DNA of 64,000 nucleotides from Sinomonas sp. ASV322 (lineage in GTDB: Bacteria; Actinomycetota; Actinomycetes; Actinomycetales; Micrococcaceae): contig NZ_JAVFJJ010000003.1 in the NCBI RefSeq assembly GCF_030908245.1, positions 248,001 to 312,000 on the forward strand. The letters run 5' to 3'. Made by a program: the position numbers and the translations under genes. Under the pieces are notes generated by a model. The model made no database searches, was not told the origin of the DNA, and worked only from the letters and a program-made list of their open reading frames with translations. The first letter of the stretch is position 1, and each line of letters starts with the position of its first letter. This document shows positions 17,292 to 25,393 of the stretch, in pieces.

Positions 17292-18070
17292 CGGAGGACC
17301 TTTGCCCGATCGACCGGGGCCGAGGTTCCGTCCGTTGCCGAGGCCGGCTCCTTGGTCAAGTAGACCTGGCCGTTCTGCATCGCGAAGACGATCCGTTCGA
17401 TGTCGGATGCCGGACGCGCAAGCGTCACGAGGTAGTCACCCGTCGCCGGGGCGTTCGACGACGCCCCGTTGGCGTTCAGGGCTCCCTGACCCGGCGTCGT
17501 CGTCGTCGTTTGAACGGAGCTGGAGCTCTGGACCACGGCGCCATTCGACATTTGGACCGCGGTCACGAGGACCTTGTTGAATGTCATCTGTGTCTGGGCC
17601 GGGAGGGGCTCCTCCTTGGGGAGAGAGACGACGATGCCGACCGTGTCGCCCGCCGCGATGTTGCCGCCGACCACTCGTTCCATCGGCAGCTTGATCGTGA
17701 CTTCCTGCATGCCGGCCGGGACCGCGACGCGGCCCGGGGTCTGGAGTGCGGCGGTTTCGGTGAACCGGCTTGCGAGCAACTCCTCGCCCGGCTTGAGGGC
17801 GATCGAGGCGACCTTGCCCTGGATCGACGCGAGGTCCGTGACCGGATTCTCGGGGACCGCCGACTTGGGGAGGGGCTTCTTGGTGGCGTAGTCGCTGAGG
17901 CTCGATGCCGGGGTACCGGCAGGGATCTCCTTCTGGACGACGTAGACGTCGACGGTGTCGACATTGGCGAGCGCGCGACGGTCAGCGCCGCTGACGTAGG
18001 TGAGAAGAAGGACGGTGCCGATGATTGCGACAATCAGTGCAGCCACGCCTCCCAGTAGGCGGGTCCTCAC
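17288..18070 (-). CDS. cpaB: Flp pilus assembly protein CpaB/RcpC, SAF domain (copy 2)
   Basis: 260 aa from GTG 18070, which has AAGGAG five nt upstream. An N-terminal membrane helix (LLGGVAALIVAIIGTVLLLT) is followed by a SAF domain (VVQKEIPAGTPASSLSDY, LKPGEELLASRFTETAAL) and an RcpC region (AGMQEVTIKLPMERVVGGNI). A Ser/Thr/Gly-rich low-complexity stretch lies around 185-215. Same position and overlaps as copy 1. Confidence 0.92.
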   Translation of the reverse strand: MRTRLLGGVAALIVAIIGTVLLLTYVSGADRRALANVDTVDVYVVQKEIPAGTPASSLSDYATKKPLPKSAVPENPVTDLASIQGKVASIALKPGEELLASRFTETAALQTPGRVAVPAGMQEVTIKLPMERVVGGNIAAGDTVGIVVSLPKEEPLPAQTQMTFNKVLVTAVQMSNGAVVQSSSSVQTTTTTPGQGALNANGASSNAPATGDYLVTLARPASDIERIVFAMQNGQVYLTKEPASATDGTSAPVDRAKVLR

Positions 18071-18113
18071 GGTGACTCCTTCGTTGTTTTCCGATGCCGT
18101 CGCGAGAGGCGGC

Positions 18114-19136
18114 TTATTTGATGAGCTTCGCGATCCAGAGGTTGCCTTGGGCGCCCGGGTCCGTCGTGAAGCCACTGAAAGCGGCCGGATCGGCGGAGAA
18201 GCCTACGAACTCGCCGTAGATACCCTTCTCCGAACCGGTCCAGACGGGCGGGCCGGCAAAGTTGCCCGGGAACTTCCACCCCATGACGTGGAAGCCGGCC
18301 CACTTGGCGATGTGGTAATTCACGTTGTTGCCCGTACCGCGGACGTCGTCGTAGATCGGGATGGCCACGGTCTTGTTGAAGACGTTCCTTGGGTCGCTCA
18401 GGTTGAACAGGTAGGTGCAGGCTGCGGGTATGGCTGCGCCCGGACTCGTCTGAGCCCAGTCCCCTACGGCAAGATTGACGTCGCAGGGTCCGGGACCCGT
18501 AGGAGTGAGCCATGCGAAGCCGCCCGGGACGATTTGGTTGGACGAGTTCCTTCCGTTGCAGTCGGGGTTGCCTCCGCCTTGAGTGATGATCTTCTGAGGC
18601 ACTGGGATGGGGGACGAGCCGAAGACGGCGAGCTCGCAAGCCTCCATGGTGAGCGGCAGGATCGACTGACCGCGGGTCGGGATGCCCCACTGGGCCGTTG
18701 CCGTTGCCCCGACTAGGGCATTCGAAATGCCGAGGGCCTTGGCTAGGAACAGCGTCAGGGAGTTGTTCCCGTTGGGCTCCTTGACCGTGGCGGTGACCGT
18801 GACGGTCCCGCCAGGCCCGCTGACGGTGATGATGGGCTGCTGGACGTTCGCGGTCGAGGTGAGCGAATTGTCCTGTGCATATTGGAGTGCCCTGTTCATC
18901 GGCAAGAGGCCGGTGTTGCACCCGCTGGTCAAGGCATAGCGTTTGCAGTTGTCCGCGATGGCCAGGGCTGCGGCGTCCGCTCCGTTCTGGAGCTCGGCGC
19001 GCTTGCTGTACACACGCCCCATGTCGACGGCGATCGCGCCGGCGCCGATGAGAACGACGGCGAGGATCGCCACCATGACAGCGACAGCGCCCTGCTCGCG
19101 CTCACCCGGACCGCGTGAAATGGTCAGCCGCCGCAT
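18114..19136 (-). CDS. TadG-like pseudopilin/pilus protein (copy 2)
   Basis: 340 aa, ATG 19136 with AAGGGGG upstream, overlapping tadE by 13 bp. N-terminus GEREQGAVAVMVAILAVVLI has the Gly but not the Glu at +5. The TadG signature DMGRVYSKRAELQNGADAAA follows, then a large exposed domain with several Cys and Gly/Asn-rich loops. Paralogue of 10526-11566. Confidence 0.88.
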   Translation of the reverse strand: MRRLTISRGPGEREQGAVAVMVAILAVVLIGAGAIAVDMGRVYSKRAELQNGADAAALAIADNCKRYALTSGCNTGLLPMNRALQYAQDNSLTSTANVQQPIITVSGPGGTVTVTATVKEPNGNNSLTLFLAKALGISNALVGATATAQWGIPTRGQSILPLTMEACELAVFGSSPIPVPQKIITQGGGNPDCNGRNSSNQIVPGGFAWLTPTGPGPCDVNLAVGDWAQTSPGAAIPAACTYLFNLSDPRNVFNKTVAIPIYDDVRGTGNNVNYHIAKWAGFHVMGWKFPGNFAGPPVWTGSEKGIYGEFVGFSADPAAFSGFTTDPGAQGNLWIAKLIK

Positions 19137-19519
19137 TGCATGGCCCCCTTGCCAGTCAGCGTGACGGAGCGCCCGAAGAAGCCCGTCAGCGTCGAGTAGG
19201 TGTACGTGATGGTCGCGTTGGCCTCTGTGCCCGCGCCGCATGAGCCGGATGACGGGGTGACCGAGACGTTCGACGCCGAGAGGGCGGGGGAGAGACCGGG
19301 AGCGGCGGTGATCGCCTGGCTCTGGGCGGTCGCCGTGTCATTGTGGACGGCCATGGCCCGCGCGCCTTCTCGGGCCGCTTGGTTGAGCGTGATCTGCACG
19401 TTGTAGATCCGCGAGAACTCCACGATGCCGACGATGATCAGCAGGAGGAGCGGGACGACGAGCGCGAATTCAACCGCGATGGCCCCGCGCTCGCGCTTCC
19501 GGGTGCTCTTGCGAAACAT
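19124..19519 (-). CDS. TadE-like pseudopilin (copy 2)
   Basis: 131 aa, ATG 19519 with AGGAGG five nt upstream. The N-terminus RERGAIAVEFALVVPLLLLI has the class III prepilin cleavage Gly and Glu at +5. The exposed part has two Cys (CGAG and the C-terminal CGG), as in copy 1. The next gene, TadG, starts inside its 3' end. Confidence 0.9.
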   Translation of the reverse strand: MFRKSTRKRERGAIAVEFALVVPLLLLIIVGIVEFSRIYNVQITLNQAAREGARAMAVHNDTATAQSQAITAAPGLSPALSASNVSVTPSSGSCGAGTEANATITYTYSTLTGFFGRSVTLTGKGAMQCGG

Positions 19520-19580
19520 CTTGTCCTCCTGGCGGGGTGAAGTGGAGTGGGGGCGGACTGTGAAGCCCACCCCCAGCTGT

Positions 19581-19769
19581 TCACCAAGTGCCGACCGTTG
19601 AAGCCAGGTTGCTGAAGAACGTCTCGAGGTTGGTGCCGAAGGCAGTGACCCCGATGACGATGACGAGGGCGATGAGGCCCACGAGCAGCGAATACTCCGT
19701 GGCGGTCGCGCCCCGTTCACTTTCGGTGTCTTCGTGAATGAGGTCGCGAACGAATTGGGAGGTCACCAT
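19581..19769 (-). CDS. flp: Flp pilin, second of a tandem pair
   Basis: 62 aa. Prepilin site SERG/ATATEYSLLVGLIALVIV, tail GTNLETFFSNLASTVGTW. It is nearly identical to the upstream pilin from the cleavage site onward, but its leader peptide is different (QFVRDLIHEDTE). Its start overlaps the stop of the previous pilin by 7 bp. Confidence 0.94.
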   Translation of the reverse strand: MVTSQFVRDLIHEDTESERGATATEYSLLVGLIALVIVIGVTAFGTNLETFFSNLASTVGTW

Positions 19770-19963
19770 GTTCCGACGGTCACGGCGAGGTTGCTGAAGA
19801 ACTTCTCGAGGTTGCCGCCGAAGGCGGTGACCCCGATGACGATGACCAGGGCGATGAGGCCGACGAGCAGCGAATACTCGGTGGCCGTTGCACCCTTTTC
19901 GCCCTTGGCGCGGTCGGTGAGGTCGTTCCAGAAAGTCATCAGGGAGATCAGGAAAGCGTTCAT
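19763..19963 (-). CDS. flp: Flp pilin, first gene of Tad operon 2
   Basis: 66 aa. Prepilin site GEKG/ATATEYSLLVGLIALVIV, tail GGNLEKFFSNLAVTVGTW. Start ATG 19963 has AAAGGA about 9 nt upstream. Recent tandem duplication with the pilin at 19581 is evident from the shared mature sequence. As the first gene it likely makes the main pilin of operon 2. Confidence 0.95.
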   Translation of the reverse strand: MNAFLISLMTFWNDLTDRAKGEKGATATEYSLLVGLIALVIVIGVTAFGGNLEKFFSNLAVTVGTW

Positions 19964-20441
19964 GGCGGTTTGTCCTTTACTAGAGAAACGTTGTCCGGCT
20001 CCAAGTCGATGGCCCCCATTTCAAGCGCCTTCGGGTGCCGGCCACCACTAAATTCCCATACCCCATGAATGATCACCATCCGTATTGGTACTCGTCTTTC
20101 TCGCCGAGGAATACGGAAGGGTACTTGGCTTCGCTACGTGGTACTCAGTAGGTACTCGCAGTCGGTGGGTGGCGGGCAGGTCGAGGGCCTCCGCCCTGCC
20201 GTCGGTGCCCCGCTTTGACCCGTCTGCGGCCAGCGGGGTACTCTTGATAGTCGTTGTGCGTGTCCTACCTCGATGGGACGTGTCCCGCGGGTGTCCAGTT
20301 GCAGGACCCACCAGCCCGCAGGCGCATTCGAGGCCTTGGGATGACTGGTCGGTAGAGCCCTCACCTCTTCTCCGGTAACGCACCGAAGTACACGGGTGCA
20401 TCTCACGGCGCCTACCAAGACCGAGAACGAAGGCAATAACT
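19964..20441. promoter_or_regulatory. divergent control region of Tad operon 2 and rplM
   Basis: 478 bp without a gene. It holds the rplM promoter (20215-20244) and a leader of about 190 nt before rplM. It also has five GGTACT copies (20087, 20120, 20140, 20151, 20237); the last overlaps the rplM -10. The stretch 20045-20100 is AT-richer than its surroundings and may contain the operon-2 promoter, but I cannot place its boxes with confidence. Confidence 0.55.
20215..20244 (+). promoter_or_regulatory. promoter of rplM-rpsI
   Basis: -35 TTGACC at 20215-20220 and -10 TACTCT at 20239-20244 are separated by 18 bp. This is the best sigma-70-type match in the region, and the implied leader is about 190 nt. 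Confidence 0.6.
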
Positions 20442-20885
20442 GTGCGTACGTACACTCCGAAGCCGGGCGACGCCAACCGTCAGTGGCACATCATTGATGC
20501 CACCGACGTCGTCCTTGGTCGTCTTGCCAGCCAGACCGCAACACTGCTGCGCGGGAAGCACAAGCCGACCTACGCCCCCCACATGGACATGGGCGATTTC
20601 GTCATCATCATCAACGCTGACAAGGTGGCCCTCACCGGTGCCAAGCTCAGCCAGAAGCGCGCCTACCGCCACTCCGGCTTCCCGGGCGGTCTGACCAGCG
20701 TCACCTACGCCGAGCTCCTCGAGAAGAACCCGGTTCGCGCCGTTGAGAAGGCCGTCAAGGGCATGCTTCCGAAGAACAAGCTCGCCGACCAGCAGATCTC
20801 GAAGCTCAAGGTCTACGCGGGCCCCAACCACCCGCACACGGCTCAGCAGCCGAAGACCTTTGAGATCACCCAGGTCGCTCAGTAG
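20442..20885 (+). CDS. rplM: 50S ribosomal protein L13
   Basis: Ribosomal protein L13, 147 aa, GTG start. Family motifs are [51 protein letters not shown] and [20 protein letters not shown]. Normal length. It is first in the conserved rplM-rpsI operon, with rpsI starting 38 bp after its stop. Confidence 0.98.
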   Translation: MRTYTPKPGDANRQWHIIDATDVVLGRLASQTATLLRGKHKPTYAPHMDMGDFVIIINADKVALTGAKLSQKRAYRHSGFPGGLTSVTYAELLEKNPVRAVEKAVKGMLPKNKLADQQISKLKVYAGPNHPHTAQQPKTFEITQVAQ

Positions 20886-20923
20886 TCCTGGCCACTACCC
20901 GAGAATTCACCAAGGAGAACACT

Positions 20924-21427
20924 GTGGCTCAGAACGACGAGCTGAACACGGCCGCTGAGGCCGAAGAGAACCTGACCAGCTACACGAGCGAGAGCGCCCC
21001 GGTCGCCGAGGCTGCCAAGCGCGAGCGCCCGGCCCTCACGGTGTCCGGTGCCGCCGTCGGCCGCCGCAAGCAGGCCGTCGCCCGCGTGCGCGTCATCCCC
21101 GGCTCGGGCCAGTGGACCATCAACGGCCGCACGCTTGAGAACTACTTCCCGAACAAGCTCCACCAGCAGGAAGTGAACGACCCGTTCAAGCTCCTCGACC
21201 TCGAGGGCGCCTACGACGTCGTCGTCCGCATCCACGGCGGTGGTCCCTCGGGCCAGGCCGGTGCCGTGCGCCTCGGGGTGTCCCGCGCGCTCAACGGGAT
21301 CGATGTCGATAACAACCGTCCGGCCCTCAAGAAGGCCGGCTTCCTCACCCGCGACGCCCGCGTGGTCGAGCGCAAGAAGGCCGGTCTCAAGAAGGCCCGC
21401 CGCGCTCCGCAGTACTCCAAGCGCTGA
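20924..21427 (+). CDS. rpsI: 30S ribosomal protein S9
   Basis: Ribosomal protein S9, 167 aa, GTG start with AAGGAG upstream. Residues 1-40 form an acidic extension ([20 protein letters not shown]) typical of actinobacterial S9. The core shows [49 protein letters not shown] and the conserved C-terminus [11 protein letters not shown]. It is followed by a strong terminator. Confidence 0.98.
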   Translation: MAQNDELNTAAEAEENLTSYTSESAPVAEAAKRERPALTVSGAAVGRRKQAVARVRVIPGSGQWTINGRTLENYFPNKLHQQEVNDPFKLLDLEGAYDVVVRIHGGGPSGQAGAVRLGVSRALNGIDVDNNRPALKKAGFLTRDARVVERKKAGLKKARRAPQYSKR

Positions 21428-21437
21428 CACGCGCCTT

Positions 21438-21478
21438 CCCGAAAGGGCCGGGTCGCTTCGCGGCCCGGCCCTTTCGGG
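21438..21478. terminator. terminator between rpsI and the convergent GT39 gene
   Basis: Perfect 15-bp inverted repeat (arms 21438-21452 and 21464-21478, CCCGAAAGGGCCGGG) with an 11-nt loop, starting 11 bp after the rpsI stop. It is symmetric enough to act in both directions. Confidence 0.85.
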
Positions 21479-21535
21479 TCCCGCGGCGCGCGCCGGCGGC
21501 TTGGCTCCACAAGCGCTGGAGCGCCTTCCCGAGGG

Positions 21536-21556
21536 CCCGGACGCAGAGCGTCCGGG
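21536..21556. terminator. second hairpin between rpsI and GT39 gene
   Basis: 9-bp stem (CCCGGACGC at 21536-21544, complement at 21548-21556) with a 3-nt loop. Two imperfect copies of a segment with CCACAAGCGC flank it (near 21507 and 21593). It may end the leftward transcript. Confidence 0.45.
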
Positions 21557-21657
21557 GCATGGGGGCCCTCGTCGACTTCTAGGCGCTTTGGATCCACAAG
21601 CGCCGATTCCAGCGCTTTCCCAGGGCTCGTTCCGCTGACGCGGGGCGGGCCTTTCGG

Positions 21658-23538
21658 CTAGGTGGCGCCATTCAACTGGTAGATGCTCAGTCCGCCCACT
21701 ACTTGGGGGAGGTAGGTGGAACGAACCCAGGACACGACCGAGGCAGTGGTCGGTTGACTCGCGATGATCGGGTCCATTTCTGGATAGTCGATGAAGTAGC
21801 AGACTGAGCCCGATCCAACCAGGGCCTTGAATTGCTCCAGCGTGGGGTACGGGTCAACGCCGCTGAATCCGCCGACGGGCATGATGGCCCTATCTGACGC
21901 GAGCTGCCAGTTGGCTGCGGTCTGTGCCGGGAAGGTCGCGGCGGCCCAGCGGCACGTCGGAGGCGAGTGCGCGAGGAGATCCAGCACGTTCGCCGTCGGG
22001 GCGCCCCCAAATGCGGTTTCCCGCGCCCACGCTGGGTCGTTGTTCCGGATGTCTTCGAGGAAGCGGCTTATGGACGTCGGAGACTTCGTCACCGATCCCG
22101 ACAAGGGGTTCGAGCCGGCCTGGTCGTGTCCGAGAGTCGCTAGATCCGTCGCGGCGGGCCCGATGAACAGGCCAGTCGCGACGGCGGCCACAGCGACCCC
22201 GTTGATCCACGCCCTCGGTGGCGGGACAGCCACCAGAACGGCGCCAGACAGTCCGGCGGCCAAGGCAATGGCCCCCAGTGTCGAATTAAGGGCTCCACCG
22301 TCCAGGGAATGTAGGGTCAGCCACGACGTCAGGGTGCTCAAGCCGATCCCTACGGCAATGACAATTCGTCGAGCCGTGGCTTCGGGGCGTCTCAAGATCG
22401 CTTCTAACCCCAGCCCCACGGCAAGGGCGATCGGTGTCGCCAGGCTGATCGTGTAATACGTATGGATATCATGGCCCATGAAGGACAGCACGAAATATGA
22501 CGTACCGAGCCATGTCGCCGAGGCGGCAGCGAATGGGGCGAGTGGTGTGCGTCGGAATGTCCACGTGATAACTGCGCCGCTCACGAGTGCCAAAAGCAGC
22601 AGCCATGAAGCCTCTTGATTGAAATTGGCGTTGAAAAGCCTCAGAAGCCCGGCGTCGTTTTGCCCGCCGATGAATTGTTCCGGGAGGAAGTCAATTGAGA
22701 TGTTCCTGTGGTCGATGACTCGGTTGAGCCCGTTGTAGCCGAGGCTCAGTTCGGTGAGACTGTTGGAGGTCGATCCGCCCACGTAAGGGCGGCCGCCTGA
22801 CGGTGTGAGGTCGACGAAGGCCAGCCAGCTCCCTGCGATGGCGGCGAAGGCGCCCGCGGCTCCGAAAGCAGCAAACAGTGTCTTCCGCCCTTCGAGACGC
22901 AGGCCCCACGTCCCCGCCACGATCAAGGCTGGAACGACGAGGAATGACTGCAGCTGCTTCGTGAGGAATGCGAGCCCTAGAAGAGCGCCGGCCGCGACGA
23001 ACCACCTGATCCGCTGAGATTCAGCGCCTCGGAGTGCCGCCTCCAGACCGGCCAGCATCAGAAAGATCATCAGGGGGTCGGGGTTGTTGTACCGAGAGAG
23101 GAGAACCACGATCGGAGTGGTTGCGAACGCGAACGCTGCGACCGCGGCCGCGGAGAAGCTAGCTCGTCGGCGGACGACGGCGTAGATGAGAGCTGTCGTG
23201 GCAAGGCCCAGCAACGCCTGGGGAAGCAGGACCCCCCAGCTGTTGAAGCCGAAGACGCGCACGGAGATCCCCATGAGCCAGAGGCTCAGCGGGGGCTTGT
23301 CGACGGAGATCGAGTTGCCCCAGTCACTCGAACCGAACAGGAAAGCCTCGCCATCGTGAAGTCCTGATTGGACGGCAGCCGTGTAGAAGGCATTGGCCCA
23401 TCCATTGGAGCCGAGGTTCCACGTGTTGAGGAGGGCACTCGCGGCCAGGATGCCCGAGAGAACGGCGAGCTCTCGGTGCCGGGGGTGGAGAAAATGCCTA
23501 CTTGCTATGGGCGCTGTCGAGACGATAGACGACCGCAT
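21658..23538 (-). CDS. GT39 family membrane glycosyltransferase (YkcB-like)
   Basis: 626 aa polytopic membrane protein of the ArnT/PMT (GT39) type, which uses a polyprenyl-phosphate sugar on the outer face. N-terminal motifs are WNLGSNGWANAFYTAAVQ and SVDKPPLSLWLMGISVRVFG, followed by about 11-12 membrane helices and a C-terminal extracellular domain with FIDYPEMD. The start ATG 23538 (MRSSIV) has AAGG upstream and overlaps the previous gene by 41 bp. It is a paralogue of 23498-25393. Base composition is noticeably less GC-rich than the neighbouring ribosomal genes and glmM, which suggests transfer. The acceptor is unknown. Confidence 0.88.
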   Translation of the reverse strand: MRSSIVSTAPIASRHFLHPRHRELAVLSGILAASALLNTWNLGSNGWANAFYTAAVQSGLHDGEAFLFGSSDWGNSISVDKPPLSLWLMGISVRVFGFNSWGVLLPQALLGLATTALIYAVVRRRASFSAAAVAAFAFATTPIVVLLSRYNNPDPLMIFLMLAGLEAALRGAESQRIRWFVAAGALLGLAFLTKQLQSFLVVPALIVAGTWGLRLEGRKTLFAAFGAAGAFAAIAGSWLAFVDLTPSGGRPYVGGSTSNSLTELSLGYNGLNRVIDHRNISIDFLPEQFIGGQNDAGLLRLFNANFNQEASWLLLLALVSGAVITWTFRRTPLAPFAAASATWLGTSYFVLSFMGHDIHTYYTISLATPIALAVGLGLEAILRRPEATARRIVIAVGIGLSTLTSWLTLHSLDGGALNSTLGAIALAAGLSGAVLVAVPPPRAWINGVAVAAVATGLFIGPAATDLATLGHDQAGSNPLSGSVTKSPTSISRFLEDIRNNDPAWARETAFGGAPTANVLDLLAHSPPTCRWAAATFPAQTAANWQLASDRAIMPVGGFSGVDPYPTLEQFKALVGSGSVCYFIDYPEMDPIIASQPTTASVVSWVRSTYLPQVVGGLSIYQLNGAT

Positions 23539-25393
23539 CGTTGACCTTCTTTCCCTCGTAGGTCGCTTCGACCCACGCGGCGATAGCGGCGGACTGCCTT
23601 CCAATGCCATATGCGCGCATCGCGGGGTGATCGACGAAGAACTCGATGTCACCATGAGCTGCCCAGCTCTTGAACTGGTCGAGCGTCGGGGCTGGGTCGA
23701 GGCCGAGCCATCCGCCCAGGGCAAGCGTTGGCCGGCCGGTGGTCAGCTGTGTCATGGCCGCGTCTTGAGCGGGGTACGTTGCGGCTAGCCAGCGCCCGGT
23801 GCCGCTGCCTTCCGAGGCGAACAGCGCGAGCAGGGAGGCGGACGGCGCGACCCCGTAGGCAATGTGGGGAGCCCAGTCAGGCTGGCCGGTAGTCCGAATG
23901 TCTTGGAGGTGCCGGGACATCGCATTCGGGTTGTTGCTGATAGGACCTGACAGTGGTTGGGTTCCCTGGACCGGGGTCGTCGCAGTGAAGACGTCTGTTC
24001 CCACGGGGCCTGCTGCGAGCGCGACGAGCGTGATCGACCACATGAGCACGGTAGATGCCCGGCTTGAATGGTTGAGCCAGAGTCCAGCTGCGGCCAGGGC
24101 GAGCACCCCGAGAAGCGTTGGACCCCACCAGCCCCACGCGTCGCTGTACTGCATGATCCGGATACCCATGTAGGCGGTGGCGCCGATGAGGAGAATGCTG
24201 TACAGGCGCCCGATCATGCTGCCAGGGTTGAGCCACAGTGCGTGAAGTGCGAGCGCGACCACCAACGCTGTAGGAGCCGCAAGCGAGTACGTGTAGTAGG
24301 TGTGCACCATCGATCCCATGAAGCTCAGGAGGAGCCACGCGGAGACGAACCATGTGGCCGAGGCCAGCCCGAGCAGAATGTGCACCCGCCCGCCGAGCCT
24401 GCGCCGGTAAAGGGCGAGGAGAACCACCGAGATCATTCCCGTGGTGAGGAGCCAACCACTCTCGGGTGCGAAGTTGCCATTGAACAGGCGGGTGACGCCT
24501 CCGTCGTACGCAACCGCGCCCGAGCTCGCGTTCGCAGCCTCGGCGCCGCCCGCGGACGTGATCTGCGCAAGGCGCGCGAGCCCATTGTAGTTAAGGGTCA
24601 ACTCGACGACGCTATTCGTCAGGGACCCGCCAACATAGGGCCGGGCCGTCGCGGGAGTCAGTTCGACAACTGCGACCCACCAGCCGGCTGCCACCATCAT
24701 CGCGGCGGAGGCCCCGACCAACCGGACAATGCGATCTTTGAGCTTCCCCGCACCCAGAAGGAGCAGCGCGAGACCCAGCGCAGGGACCGGGAGGAGGCCC
24801 TGGAATTGCTTCGCCAAGAATGCGAGGCCGAAGGACGCGCCCATGAGTAGGTACCACCGCCACCGTGGTTCTTGGGCCGCACGAACACCGAAGTACAGCC
24901 CGAATCCGATGAGTAGCCCCATCATCGGCTCTGGGTTGTTGAACCTCGTCATGAGGAAGAACACCGGAGTCGTTGCGCACAGGATGGCCGCAGCGAACGC
25001 GACGCGCGCCGTGAAGACCCTTCGGACCGCCGTATAGAGCAGCCAGACAGTCGCGGTGCCCATGAGAGCCTGCGGAACGAGGATCGACCACGAGCTGAGG
25101 CCAAACAGTCGCACGGACAGGGCCATCGGCCAGATCGCTAGCGGCGGCTTATCGACTGCGATGACGTTGTTCCAGTCCTGGGAGCCGAAGAAGAAGGCCG
25201 TCCAGTCGCGGGCCCCGGCTTGAGCGGTGCCTGCGTAGAAGGGATTTCCCCACCCGTTGTGGTCGAGGCCGAGCAAATAAGAGAGCAACGTAGCCGCTAG
25301 CAGCGCGGCAAGGAGCCAGCGTTCGCGAGCGCTGACGGCACCCGCAGTCCGCCGGGATTCGACAACTCGCGGGATCTCCGCGAGCGCGACCAC
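23498..25393 (-). CDS. GT39 family membrane glycosyltransferase (YkcB-like), paralogue
   Basis: 631 aa from GTG 25393, which shares its first base with the stop of the upstream GT2-GtrA gene; GGAGG lies 7 nt upstream. N-terminal motifs are LDHNGWGNPFYAGTAQ and AVDKPPLAIWPMALSVRLFG. It has multiple membrane helices, an Ala/Gly-rich loop near residue 285 and an extracellular C-terminal domain with FFVDHPAMRAYG. The order GT2, then GT39, resembles the ykcC-ykcB pair of Bacillus. Lower GC than the flanks, like its paralogue. Confidence 0.88.
   Translation of the reverse strand: MVALAEIPRVVESRRTAGAVSARERWLLAALLAATLLSYLLGLDHNGWGNPFYAGTAQAGARDWTAFFFGSQDWNNVIAVDKPPLAIWPMALSVRLFGLSSWSILVPQALMGTATVWLLYTAVRRVFTARVAFAAAILCATTPVFFLMTRFNNPEPMMGLLIGFGLYFGVRAAQEPRWRWYLLMGASFGLAFLAKQFQGLLPVPALGLALLLLGAGKLKDRIVRLVGASAAMMVAAGWWVAVVELTPATARPYVGGSLTNSVVELTLNYNGLARLAQITSAGGAEAANASSGAVAYDGGVTRLFNGNFAPESGWLLTTGMISVVLLALYRRRLGGRVHILLGLASATWFVSAWLLLSFMGSMVHTYYTYSLAAPTALVVALALHALWLNPGSMIGRLYSILLIGATAYMGIRIMQYSDAWGWWGPTLLGVLALAAAGLWLNHSSRASTVLMWSITLVALAAGPVGTDVFTATTPVQGTQPLSGPISNNPNAMSRHLQDIRTTGQPDWAPHIAYGVAPSASLLALFASEGSGTGRWLAATYPAQDAAMTQLTTGRPTLALGGWLGLDPAPTLDQFKSWAAHGDIEFFVDHPAMRAYGIGRQSAAIAAWVEATYEGKKVNDAVVYRLDSAHSK

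Noticed and set aside
19964-20441. Cyclic-di-GMP riboswitch ahead of Tad operon 2
   Set aside because: I looked for the conserved tetraloop-receptor and GCAAA-type segments on the minus strand and did not find them.
21481-21657. Small gene between rpsI and the GT39 gene
   Set aside because: Frames there are short, lack ribosome sites and cover hairpins and imperfect repeats.
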